A stretch of 64,000 nt of DNA from Micromonospora olivasterospora (lineage in GTDB: Bacteria > Actinomycetota > Actinomycetes > Mycobacteriales > Micromonosporaceae), in NCBI RefSeq assembly GCF_007830265.1, contig NZ_VLKE01000001.1:1488001-1552000 (forward strand), read 5' to 3'. The notes beneath the pieces are model-generated. The model saw only the letters and a list, made by a program, of their open reading frames with translations, had not been told where the DNA came from and did no database searches. Below, in pieces: positions 17,286-24,799 of the stretch. A program made the translations under genes and the position numbers. Each line of letters opens with the position of its first letter. Position 1 is the stretch's first letter.

Positions 17286-18299
17286 TCAGCAGCGGGTGGG
17301 CTCGCCCCCCGCGCGCAGCGTCTCCAGGGCCTTCAGCGCCTCGTCGAGGGAGCCCACCTTGAGCAGCGGGAGGTCGGGCTGCGGGTTGCGGACGGCCTCG
17401 GCGCAGTTGCCCTCCGGCACCAGGAACACCTTCGCCCCGGCGTCCTTCGCACCGACCAGCTTCTGGGCGATCCCGCCGATCGGGCCGACCCGACCCTCGT
17501 CGTCGATCGTGCCGGTGCCGGCGATGATCTTCCCACCGGTCAGGTCCGCCGGTTCCAGCTTGTCCACGATCCCCAGGGCGAACATCAGGCCGGCGCTGGG
17601 GCCGCCGATGTCGTTCAGGTCGATGGTGACGGTGAACGGGTGGGGCTGCTGCTGGTCGATCTCGATCCCGATCCGCGGCCGGCCGTCCTGCTCCCGGCTG
17701 GTGACCTGGGCCGTGGCGGCGGCGCCGGCGCGGGTGTAGCCGACGGTCAGCGTGCTGCCGGCCGGCCGGGCGCGGATCAGCTCGGTGAGCCGGCCGGCGC
17801 TGGTGACCTGCTGGCCGTCGACGGAGGTGACGACGTCGCCGGGCTTGAGCACCGCGGCCGACGGGCCGTCCGCCGCGACGGTCTTCACCAGCACCTGCAC
17901 CGGGTATCCCAGCTTGCGCAGCGCCGCCGTCTCGGCGCTGGTCTGCGAGGCGCGGAAGTCCTCCTCGTTGCGCTGGTCCACCTGCTGGCGGCTCTCCCCC
18001 GGCGGGTAGACCAGCTCGCGCGGCACGACCGCCTCGTCCGGAGAGAACCAGCCGGCCAGCGCGGAGCGCAGCCGCACGGTGGGCTGCACCCCGACCGTGG
18101 TCATCCGGAGCTGGCCGGCCGAGGTCGACGTCGCCCGCCCGCTCACCTGGATGACCTCCTTGCCGTCCGAGGTGCCCAGCGTGTTCACCGTGAGCCCGGG
18201 GCCGAGCACCACGTACGGGATGGGGACGCTGAGCACGCCGTAGCTGAGCAGGGCGGTCAGCAGGGCACCCAACAGGACGGTCAGGCCGCGACGTCTCAT
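17286..18299 (-). CDS. PDZ domain Lon-like (S16) membrane protease
   Basis: A 337-residue YlbL-type protein. There is one N-terminal membrane anchor (RGLTVLLGALLTALLSYGVL), then a PDZ domain near residues 125-200 (AAVLKPGDVVTSVDGQQV), then a Lon-like proteolytic domain with catalytic Ser in DIGGPSAGLMFALG and Lys in GPIGGIAQKLVGAKDAGA. It has no AAA+ module, as in other members, so it probably processes proteins at the outer face of the membrane. ATG start at 18299. Same strand as and upstream of the UPF0182 gene; divergent from the DUF2342 gene. Confidence 0.9.
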   Translation of the reverse strand: MRRRGLTVLLGALLTALLSYGVLSVPIPYVVLGPGLTVNTLGTSDGKEVIQVSGRATSTSAGQLRMTTVGVQPTVRLRSALAGWFSPDEAVVPRELVYPPGESRQQVDQRNEEDFRASQTSAETAALRKLGYPVQVLVKTVAADGPSAAVLKPGDVVTSVDGQQVTSAGRLTELIRARPAGSTLTVGYTRAGAAATAQVTSREQDGRPRIGIEIDQQQPHPFTVTIDLNDIGGPSAGLMFALGIVDKLEPADLTGGKIIAGTGTIDDEGRVGPIGGIAQKLVGAKDAGAKVFLVPEGNCAEAVRNPQPDLPLLKVGSLDEALKALETLRAGGEPTRC

Positions 18300-18412
18300 G
18301 GCGCAGAGCGTACCGACCGGCCGTACGGGGATCGGGGCCCTGACCGCGACTTCGCCCTCAGCGCAACGCCGGTGGCGACGACCTGGGGCGCCGCCCGCGT
18401 ACCGTAGACGCC

Positions 18413-19702
18413 GTGCCTGATATTCCGTTCGGCTTCCAGCTCCCGGGTGGGCAACCGCCCGACCCCAACGATCCCGCGCAGATGCAGCAGTTCATGTCGC
18501 AGTTGCAGCACCTGCTCTCCGCGCCGGGCAGCGGGCCGGTCAACTGGGACCTGGCCCGGCAGGTGGCCGCCAGCCAGCTGGCCGCCGCGGGCGACCCGGC
18601 GGTCTCGCCGTCCGAGCGCACCGCCGTGACGGAGGCGCTGCGCCTGGCCGACCTGTGGCTGGAGCCCGCCACCTCCTGGCCGACTGGCATCCGCACCGCG
18701 TCGGCGTGGAACCGCAACGAGTGGATCTACAAGACCCTCGACGTCTGGCGCAAGCTCTGCGATCCGGTGGCCGCCCGGATGGTCGGCGCGATGGGTGATC
18801 TCGTGCCGCCGGAGGCCCGGGCCCAGCTCGGCCCGATGCAGTCGATGGTCGCCACGCTCGGCGGCGCGCTCTTCGGCGGGCAGCTCGGGCAGGCCCTCGG
18901 CTCGCTCGCCGCGGAGGTGCTCTCCGCCGGCGACATCGGGCTCCCGCTCGGCCCGGCCGGCACGGCCGCGCTGGTCCCGGCCAACATCAGGGCGTACGGC
19001 GAGGGCCTGGAGCTGCCCGAGGATGAGGTACGCCTCTACGTCGCCCTGCGCGAGGCGGCCCACCAGCGGCTCTTCGAGCACGTACCGTGGCTGCGCGGGC
19101 ACGTCCTCACCGCCGTCGAGACGTACGCCTCGGGCATCCGGGTCAACCGGGAGGCGATCGAGGAGGCGATGGGCCGGCTCGACCCGACCGACCCGGAGTC
19201 GATGCAGGCAATCGCGCTGGAGGGCATCTTCACCCCCGAGGACACCCCCGCGCAGAAGGCGTCGCTGGCCCGGCTGGAGACCGTCCTCGCGCTGGTCGAG
19301 GGCTGGGTCTGCCACGTGGTGGACAGCGCCGTCGGGGAGCGGCTGCCGAACGTGGTGCGCCTCGCGGAGGCGTTCCGCCGCCGGCGGGCCGCCGGCGGGC
19401 CGGCCGAACAGACCTTCGCGGCCCTGGTCGGGCTGGAGCTGCGTCCGCGCCGGCTGCGGGAGGCCGCCGCGCTGTGGGCGGCGCTGACGGAGCACCGGGG
19501 CATCGCCGGTCGGGACGCCGTCTGGGGTCACCCCGACCTGCTGCCGTCCGACGACGACTTCGCCGACCCGGTGGCGTTCGCCACGGCAGCCCGGGCCGAC
19601 CTGGACGACGAGCTGGCCAACTTCGACTTCAGCGCGCCAGGTGCCCCGGAGGAGCAGGCCCCCGGCTCCCCCCGCCGGGAGGGCGACACCGAGGAGTCCT
19701 GA
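18413..19702 (+). CDS. zinc-dependent metalloprotease-like protein (DUF2342)
   Basis: A 429-residue protein of the actinobacterial DUF2342/F420-associated putative metalloprotease family. The family core contains GGALFGGQLGQALGSLAAEV and the metal-binding helix REAAHQRLFEHVPWLRGH, where the spaced His and Glu residues replace a strict HEXXH. The N-terminus is Pro/Gln-rich (PGGQPPDPNDPAQMQQFM) and the end acidic. The substrate is unknown. GTG start at 18413. In M. tuberculosis the counterpart (Rv3195) is also divergent from the PDZ protease gene. Confidence 0.85.
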   Translation: MPDIPFGFQLPGGQPPDPNDPAQMQQFMSQLQHLLSAPGSGPVNWDLARQVAASQLAAAGDPAVSPSERTAVTEALRLADLWLEPATSWPTGIRTASAWNRNEWIYKTLDVWRKLCDPVAARMVGAMGDLVPPEARAQLGPMQSMVATLGGALFGGQLGQALGSLAAEVLSAGDIGLPLGPAGTAALVPANIRAYGEGLELPEDEVRLYVALREAAHQRLFEHVPWLRGHVLTAVETYASGIRVNREAIEEAMGRLDPTDPESMQAIALEGIFTPEDTPAQKASLARLETVLALVEGWVCHVVDSAVGERLPNVVRLAEAFRRRRAAGGPAEQTFAALVGLELRPRRLREAAALWAALTEHRGIAGRDAVWGHPDLLPSDDDFADPVAFATAARADLDDELANFDFSAPGAPEEQAPGSPRREGDTEES

Positions 19703-19716
19703 GACCCCCCGCCACA

Positions 19717-19747
19717 CGGCCGCCGTCGCCCCGCGCGACGGCGGCCG
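19717..19747 (+). terminator. terminator after the DUF2342 gene
   Basis: A perfect 13-bp GC stem (19717-19729 with 19735-19747) with a 5-base loop, 15 bases past the stop codon, no U-tract. Confidence 0.65.
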
Positions 19748-19784
19748 TCGCCGTCCTCGGGCTGCCACAAGGTTGCTCAGGCGT

Positions 19785-19839
19785 CAACTTCAGGGAAATA
19801 GCTCCCTCAGCGCCGCCCGACACAACTACTTCACCGAAG
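19785..19839. repeat. CAACTTC element, left part, interrupted by IS66
   Basis: CAACTTCAGGGAAA...CACAACTACTTCACCGAAG lines up with the intact element at 10692-10750. Its missing last bases (TTG) are found at 21349-21351 after the IS. Removing the IS and one copy of the target duplication restores the ...GAAGTTGCG end. Confidence 0.65.
19832..19839. repeat. IS66 target-site duplication, left
   Basis: CACCGAAG directly abuts the left IS end and is repeated exactly at 21341-21348. Eight-bp duplications are typical of IS66. Confidence 0.85.
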
Positions 19840-21340
19840 GTAACTATTCAGGTAGGGCGGGGAGCCAGGGGCTGCCGGTGAGGGCGTCGCGGAGGGCGGT
19901 GATGGCCGGGATGCCGTGTTTGCCGGCGGTGGAGATGTAGGAGCGCAGGCGTAGCCAGGCGCGGGCGCCTTGGGTGGTGCGCCAGCCGCCGGAGATCTTG
20001 ATTTGGATCTTGGTCATGCGGATGTCGCGTTCGGCTTGGTTGTTGTCGAACGGCACGGTGAAGTCGTGGGCGAAGCGCCAGATCTCGCGGGTGAAGCCGC
20101 GCATGCGGTTGAGCAGGGCGGGGATGAGGTTGGCGCCGAGGCCTGTGGGTTTGGTCGCCGGGGGCGGGTTGGCCTGGTAGCCGGCGTCGACCGCGGCCTG
20201 CCAGCGCTGGAGCAGGTCGTCGAGGGTCTGCTGGTCGAGCCGGTCGGCGCCGGCGGTGACGGCCTGGCCGACGAGCCGGTGACCTTCGCGCAGCAGCGCG
20301 GCGAGGTCGGCGGCGAAGGCGTAGCGGGTCGGGTCCCGTTCGGCCCAGCCGTCCAGTTCACGCAGGTGGTGGGCGTTGCACAGGGCGTGGTCGACGCTGG
20401 CGTAGGCGGGTGTGAAGTAGGGCATCCAGCCGTCGTGAACGGCGACCTGCGGCGCGCGTAGTGCGGGCAGCACGCCCATCGCGTCGAGCGCGGTCGCGCC
20501 TCGTTTGTCGTCGAGGTGGTAGACGGTCAGCAGCGGGGTGCAGGCCACGTGCAGCCACCGGTTACGGCCGGTGACCCGCAGCCCGGTCTCGTCCAGGTGC
20601 ACCACCGGCGCGGCCTTGACCGCCGTGTCGAGGCGCTCGGCGAACCCGGTCAGGACTGTCGCCGTGCGTTCGGGCAGGCCGGCGACCCAGCCGGTGGACA
20701 CCGGCGCGCCGAGCAGGTCGGCCAGGATCCGCGCCGTCCGCGCCACCGGGATGTGATGGGCGACCAGCAGATACACCGCCACCGCCGCGACCGACGTGCC
20801 GTACTGCACCGGCGCGGCCACCTGCGCCGGCGCGGCCGCGGTGGTGACCTGTCCACACCCGGCGCACCGGCACGACACCAGACGATGCTCGAGCACCCGC
20901 AGCCGGATCTGCGGCAACTCGAACACCTGCCGGCGTACCTGCCCGACCATCTCGGCGGCAGCAAGAGCCGCCCCACAGCCACCACAGCCGGCCGGACGAT
21001 GCTCCACCACCTCGTCCGGATCGTCCACCAGCGACAACGCCGCACCCGGCGCACCCGGCTGCTTGCCCGGCCCGGCCCCAGACGACCGCCGAGACGAACG
21101 CGGTGGCGGCTTCGCGAGACCATCCGACGACGGCGGCTTCGACGAATTCCGCGAGTTCAGCCCCAACCGCCGCTCAAGCTCAGCCACCCGCGCCTGCAAC
21201 AACTCGATCTGCCGCTGCTGCTGCACCACCAACGCCGCAAGCTCGTCATAGCTCGGCCGGCCAGCAACCTCCACAACCGGACACCCTGCCCGAAACCCCG
21301 CAGACGATCAAGCCCTTCACCCCGCCACCTGAACAGTTAC
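19840..21340. mobile_element. IS66-family insertion sequence (1501 bp, single transposase gene)
   Basis: Bounded by terminal inverted repeats starting GTAACT (left GTAACTATTCAGGTAG, right inverted GTAACTGTTCAGGTGG; 14 of 16 match) and flanked by the 8-bp duplication CACCGAAG. It contains one intact transposase gene and no tnpA/tnpB accessory genes, as in the single-gene (ISBst12-like) branch of IS66. Intact ends, duplication and reading frame indicate a fairly recent insertion. Confidence 0.92.
19844..21274 (-). CDS. IS66 family DDE transposase
   Basis: A 476-residue transposase with the full IS66 layout: N-terminal leucine-zipper-like coiled coil (VQQQRQIELLQARVAELERR), the conserved LNSRNSSKPPSSDG motif, and a zinc-finger-like cluster (AGCGGCGAAL and SCRCAGCGQV). 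The catalytic region carries VVHLDETGLRVTGRNRWLHV (first Asp), VAVHDGWMPYF (second) and VPFDNNQAERDIRMTKIQIK (Glu region). No stop or frameshift. ATG start at 21274, 66 bases inside the right end of the element. Confidence 0.95.
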   Translation of the reverse strand: MEVAGRPSYDELAALVVQQQRQIELLQARVAELERRLGLNSRNSSKPPSSDGLAKPPPRSSRRSSGAGPGKQPGAPGAALSLVDDPDEVVEHRPAGCGGCGAALAAAEMVGQVRRQVFELPQIRLRVLEHRLVSCRCAGCGQVTTAAAPAQVAAPVQYGTSVAAVAVYLLVAHHIPVARTARILADLLGAPVSTGWVAGLPERTATVLTGFAERLDTAVKAAPVVHLDETGLRVTGRNRWLHVACTPLLTVYHLDDKRGATALDAMGVLPALRAPQVAVHDGWMPYFTPAYASVDHALCNAHHLRELDGWAERDPTRYAFAADLAALLREGHRLVGQAVTAGADRLDQQTLDDLLQRWQAAVDAGYQANPPPATKPTGLGANLIPALLNRMRGFTREIWRFAHDFTVPFDNNQAERDIRMTKIQIKISGGWRTTQGARAWLRLRSYISTAGKHGIPAITALRDALTGSPWLPALPE

Positions 21341-21348
21341 CACCGAAG
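21341..21348. repeat. IS66 target-site duplication, right
   Basis: CACCGAAG, exact partner of 19832-19839, followed by the remaining bases of the interrupted repeat element. Confidence 0.85.
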
Positions 21349-21370
21349 TTGCGCGGATCTTGGCGCGAGC

Positions 21371-21450
21371 GGGCGCGAGCGCGGGCAGGCGGGCGCGAGC
21401 GCGGGCAGGCGGGCGCGAGCGCGGGCAGGCGGGCGCGAGCGCGGGCAGGC
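21371..21450. repeat. four perfect 20-bp tandem repeats
   Basis: GGGCGCGAGCGCGGGCAGGC is present four times without a mismatch, with partial units on both sides (from 21361 and to about 21458). It lies between the IS66 insertion site and the end of the next minus-strand gene, overlapping no supported gene. Confidence 0.9.
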
Positions 21451-21461
21451 GGGGCAGGGCG

Positions 21462-22061
21462 TCAGGGGTGGCCGGAGAGGAGGGCGCGGGTGGCGTCCCA
21501 GCCCTCGATTGCCGGGTCGAGGGTGGCCAGGTCGGCCGGGCCGCGTACCCGCCGCCAGGCGGCGGTGACCGCGACGTCGCCGGGGTGCGGGGCGGCCCGG
21601 CGCAGGTCGGCCGGGAACGCGGCGTCCAGGTCGATCTCGGGCAGCCAGTCCGGTACGGGCAGCCGGGACGCGACGCCGAGCAGGCCGGGACCGGCGCCCT
21701 CGGCCGGGGCGACCGCCACCGGCCGGGTGGTCAGCGGGCGGAGCAGCTTGCCGACGGTCAGCCCGGGCAGATCGGGGGCGTCGGCGGCGACGACGGCCGC
21801 CTGGTCGTACCCGGTCAGCCCGGCCAGGACCGCGGTGGCCGTCGGGACGGGCACCTCGTGCACGGGCGTGCCGGGCCAGACGACGGCCTCCGCGAGCGCC
21901 CGGTCGGCCGGGGTCACCGCGACCGCGGTCTCCACCTCCTGGAGCGTGGCGAGCAGGTCCACCACGTCCTCGGCGAGGGCCGCCCGCCACCGTCCCGGGT
22001 CGACGCCCGGCGGCGCCCAGGCCACCGGTCCGAGCAACGCCACCACCACACGTCGGGCCAC
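21462..22061 (-). CDS. putative nucleotidyltransferase-like protein (DUF2064/CofC-like fold)
   Basis: A 199-residue soluble protein. The order RRVVVALLGPVAWAPPGVDP near the N-terminus, a central GYDQAAVVAADAPDLPGL block and PVAVAPAEGAGPGLLGVA resembles molybdopterin/lactate-type guanylyltransferases and DUF2064 proteins, where an Asp-containing loop after a hydrophobic strand binds nucleotide and metal. Similarity is pattern-level only. No neighbour suggests a pathway. ATG start at 22061, with a short repeat-rich intergenic stretch upstream. Confidence 0.45.
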   Translation of the reverse strand: MARRVVVALLGPVAWAPPGVDPGRWRAALAEDVVDLLATLQEVETAVAVTPADRALAEAVVWPGTPVHEVPVPTATAVLAGLTGYDQAAVVAADAPDLPGLTVGKLLRPLTTRPVAVAPAEGAGPGLLGVASRLPVPDWLPEIDLDAAFPADLRRAAPHPGDVAVTAAWRRVRGPADLATLDPAIEGWDATRALLSGHP

Positions 22062-22165
22062 GCCCCGACCCTAGGCCGTCGCCCGGACCGCCGCGACAGG
22101 TGGCGGCCATGCCGCCGACGCGGACCTGTCCCGCGCGGACCTGTCCCGCGCGGGCCGGACCCGCC

Positions 22166-22222
22166 CATGTCGCCGACATGGCGGGGTCCAGGAGAGCCCG
22201 ACCCGCCTATGTCGCCGACATG
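22166..22222. repeat. CATGTCGCCGACATG palindromes, copies 2 and 3
   Basis: CATGTCGCCGACATG at 22166-22180 and TATGTCGCCGACATG at 22208-22222, 42 bases apart, each within CCCGCC...GGC(G/A)G flanks. They fill the 22062-22259 gap with GC-rich repeats; no gene is seen there. Confidence 0.75.
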
Positions 22223-22259
22223 GCAGAGCGCGGGAGAGGGCGGGAGAGGGCGGGGCGGG

Positions 22260-22790
22260 TCAGTCGCCGAGGGGACCGGCGGAGGCGGCGGCGACCCCCT
22301 CCAGGTAGCCCCGGGCCCGCTCGGCCTTCGGGTACCGCCCGACCAGCGCCCAGAACCGGGCGTTGTGGCTGGGCACGATGAGGTGGGCCAGCTCGTGGAG
22401 CAGGACGTAGTCGATCACCCATTCCGGCATGTCCTGGAGCCGGTGCGAGATCCGGATCGTGCGGTCAGCGGGGGTGCAGGAGCCCCAGCGGCCGTTCTGG
22501 TTGGTCACCCAGCGGACGCTGACCGGCACGGCCGCGGCGGCGTGGTCGGGCAGGTAGAGGGCGATCAGCCGGGTGGCCCGGCCCAGCAGTTCCTCGTCGG
22601 AGCGGGCGAGCCGCCCCTCCCGCGCCTCCAGCCGGGCCAGCATCCGGTCGACCCACTCGCTCTCCTCGGCCCGGGAGAACTGGTCGGGAATGAGGACCAC
22701 GACCCGTTCGCCGTCGCGGTAGGCGGACACCGTGCGTCGCCGGCGCTGGCTGCGCCGTACTTCGACAACCGGCTTCCGCGCGCCTGCCAT
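22260..22790 (-). CDS. YgjP-like M48-related metallopeptidase (DUF45)
   Basis: A 176-residue protein with the zinc site VLLHELAHLIVPSHNARFW (HELAH plus downstream His), preceded by the family blocks VSVRWVTNQNGRWGSCTPAD and IRISHRLQDMPEWVIDYVL. The basic N-terminus (VEVRRSQRRRRTVSAYRDG) matches the usual start of the family. Substrates are unknown; relatives sit near restriction or repair genes in many bacteria, but here the setting is not informative. ATG 22790 was chosen; the longer upstream frame adds only low-quality sequence. A candidate promoter is TTGACT at 22866-22861 on this strand. Confidence 0.85.
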   Translation of the reverse strand: MAGARKPVVEVRRSQRRRRTVSAYRDGERVVVLIPDQFSRAEESEWVDRMLARLEAREGRLARSDEELLGRATRLIALYLPDHAAAAVPVSVRWVTNQNGRWGSCTPADRTIRISHRLQDMPEWVIDYVLLHELAHLIVPSHNARFWALVGRYPKAERARGYLEGVAAASAGPLGD

Positions 22791-23292
22791 CAGCGGACCG
22801 CGCGGCCTCGGAATGCTGCCACGAGGGAAAGCTAATGGGTACTGACCAGGGGTCCGCAAGAGTCAACAGCACGACACGCGCCCAGAAAGTCATGGTTGGT
22901 GACCAGGAGTCCCGAAAAAAATCCTTGCGGACCGTCACCATGGGGGCTCCGCGCCCCCCGCGCGGCGGTGGTCCGCACCCACACCACCGTAGGTGATCAC
23001 GTCGCCGGCCGCGCTCCGGGGGCCGCTCCACGGGGCATCTGTAAGGGTTCACCCGGCGTGTCCCCGCCAAACTGACTTATCCGACCTAATTCGGCATGCA
23101 CACTCTCGACGTCGACTTGCTCACAGTGGCGAAGCACAGCTGACATGGAACCCCCCACACCTGGGTAGGGTCCGCGGACCAGCGGTCACGAGGGTGGCCG
23201 CGGAGAAGACCCAGCGCCGGCGCCCGCGTGGCCCGCCGCCGGGCGACCCCGCCGGTACCGGATTGACCGGCGGAAGACACGAGGAGGGCACC
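22791..23292. other. 502-bp intergenic region, divergent promoters, no gene seen
   Basis: It contains a perfect 10-bp inverted repeat, GGTCCGCAAG (22851-22860) and CTTGCGGACC (22924-22933), a CGAAAAAAATCC A-run at 22913-22923, and a TAGGGT hexamer at 23166-23171 that could serve the DUF5679 gene. No ORF with convincing coding character was found on either strand. Confidence 0.5.
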
Positions 23293-23460
23293 GTGGCCGA
23301 CCAGGCCCAGACCTACAACGGTTACTGCGTCAAGTGCAAGGAGAAGCGGGACTTCGAGGGCCGCATCGAGGTCTCGAAGACCGGGATGAACATGGCCAAG
23401 GGCAAGTGTCCGGTGTGCGGCACAACAGTGAACCGCATCCTGGGCAAGGCGAAGGTCTGA
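23293..23460 (+). CDS. DUF5679 family small zinc-ribbon protein
   Basis: A 55-residue protein built around two Cys pairs, NGYCVKCKEKRDFEG and GKCPVCGTTVNRILG, which would bind one zinc ion. The actinobacterial DUF5679 family has this exact size and spacing; its role is unknown (some members are annotated as ribosome-associated or DNA-binding without proof). A strong GAGGAGG ribosome site (23281-23287) sets the GTG 23293 start. Confidence 0.85.
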   Translation: MADQAQTYNGYCVKCKEKRDFEGRIEVSKTGMNMAKGKCPVCGTTVNRILGKAKV

Positions 23461-23566
23461 TCCGTACCGGTCCGGGGAGGGCGGCGACGGCCGCCCTCCC
23501 CGTGGCGCCGTCGCCCCGCGAGTGTCCGGGCCGGGTGTCGGCTACCCGACACGGTTACCGGCCGGT

Positions 23567-23628
23567 TGTGGATAACCCGGCATTTCCTGTGGACGGCCCT
23601 GGACAGGGCGGTGCGCACCTGTGGACAA
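23567..23628. promoter_or_regulatory. cluster of DnaA-box-like nonamers
   Basis: TGTGGATAA (23567-23575) is the complement of the consensus TTATCCACA. TGTGGACAA (23620-23628) is the complement of the high-GC variant TTGTCCACA. A partial TGTGGACGG lies between at 23588. All have the same orientation, just upstream of the ThiF-like gene and its TACGGT hexamer (23648-23653). No dnaA/dnaN or AT-rich unwinding region is nearby, so this is not oriC. Confidence 0.45.
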
Positions 23629-23668
23629 CGATCGACGGACAGCATGGGTACGGTCACGATTCGTCGTC

Positions 23669-24721
23669 ATGAGCCCTGCCGCGCTGCCCCGCCCGACTCT
23701 GCTTCCCGGCCTGACCCGCCTCTGGCGGAACCGGCACACCCTCCAGCTCGGGCTGGCACCGGGCCGCGCCGTCCTCGTCGAGGTGGCCCATCCCCGCGCG
23801 GTGCGGGTGCTCGACCTGCTGGACGGCACCCGCAGCGAGCGCGTCGTCCTGGCGCACGCCGCCGGGGTCGACGTACCTCCCGACGAGGCACGCGGGCTGC
23901 TCGACGCGCTGCGCGGCGCCGGGCTGGTCGTACCCGCGCACACCCTGCTCCCCCGCGACCTGGCCGGCCCGGCGCGGAGCCGGCTCACCGCGGAGGCCCG
24001 GGCGCTCGCCCTGGCCGCGCCCGCCCTGCCCGGCACGCCCGCCCAGGTGCTGCGGCGGCGCCGCGCCGCCCGCGTGCTGGTCACCGGCGGCGGCCGGCTC
24101 GGCGCGCCGGTCGCCGTCGCGCTCGCCCAGGCCGGGCTCGGCCACGTCGACCCGGACCTGTCCGGGCCGGTGCGCCCGGCGGACCTGGTCGGCACGGGCC
24201 TGGCCGCCGCCGACCTGGGTCACCCGCTGGCCCCGGCGGTCCGCGCCGCGGTGCACCGGGCCGCCCCCGGCGCCGCCACCCACCCGCTGCGACGGGCCCG
24301 CCCCGACCTGGTGGTCCAGCTGGGCGTCGACCGTCCGGCGGCGCTGCTCGCGGCCGGGTTCGCCCGGCGCCGCCAGCCGCACCTGCTCCTGGGGCTGCGG
24401 GAGGGGGTACCGGTGGTCGGCCCGCTGGTGCGCCCGCCGGCCGGCCCCTGCCTGAACTGCGTGGACCTGCACCGCGCGGATCGGGACCCGGACTGGCCCA
24501 CGCTCGCCGCCCAGCTCGCGACCGACACCGGGGACCAGCCGTGCGGCACGGCCACCCTGCTCGCCGCGGTCGCGTACGCCACCGCGGAGGCCCTGGCCCA
24601 CCTCGACGGCGGCGCGCCGGAGACGCTGGGCTGCGCGGTGGACGTCACCGGCCCGGGGCGGCTGCGCCGACGCGCCTGGCCGCCCCACCCGTCCTGCCGC
24701 TGCGCGGGCCGGCGTCCGTGA
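23669..24721 (+). CDS. ThiF/E1-like protein (YcaO/TOMM-partner-like fold), function unknown
   Basis: A 350-residue protein. It has a winged-helix-like N-terminal part (RTLLP-type start, VRVLDLLDGTRSERVVLAHA), then a Rossmann-like block RVLVTGGGRLGAPVAVALAQ and GLGHVDPDLSGPV reminiscent of ThiF/MoeB adenylyltransferases. Two Cys pairs (CLNCVDLHR and SCRCAG) could bind zinc. The glycine loop is degenerate and no catalytic Cys is evident, so adenylation is doubtful. Its place before the ABC1 kinase matches Rv3196 of M. tuberculosis. ATG 23669 was chosen, about 15 bases after TACGGT. Confidence 0.6.
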   Translation: MSPAALPRPTLLPGLTRLWRNRHTLQLGLAPGRAVLVEVAHPRAVRVLDLLDGTRSERVVLAHAAGVDVPPDEARGLLDALRGAGLVVPAHTLLPRDLAGPARSRLTAEARALALAAPALPGTPAQVLRRRRAARVLVTGGGRLGAPVAVALAQAGLGHVDPDLSGPVRPADLVGTGLAAADLGHPLAPAVRAAVHRAAPGAATHPLRRARPDLVVQLGVDRPAALLAAGFARRRQPHLLLGLREGVPVVGPLVRPPAGPCLNCVDLHRADRDPDWPTLAAQLATDTGDQPCGTATLLAAVAYATAEALAHLDGGAPETLGCAVDVTGPGRLRRRAWPPHPSCRCAGRRP

Positions 24722-24799
24722 CGGCCCCGATCGCGCGTCCGGCGGGCCCAGCCAGGCCGCCGAGCAGCCGCGGGGCCCCGAGTCGGTAACAATGGCCGG

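Noticed and set aside
14106..18407. A 1433-codon open frame on the plus strand opposite UPF0182 and the PDZ protease
   Set aside because: It is His/Arg/Gly-rich nonsense antisense to two well-supported genes; long shadow frames are normal at this GC content.
22465..23070. Upstream-extended frame for the YgjP gene or a separate 200-codon gene
   Set aside because: The N-terminal part lies in the promoter region and has no family match; ATG 22790 gives the normal family length.
23567..23628. Chromosomal origin of replication
   Set aside because: Only two exact boxes and no dnaA, dnaN, rpmH or AT-rich unwinding region; reported only as DnaA-box-like sites.
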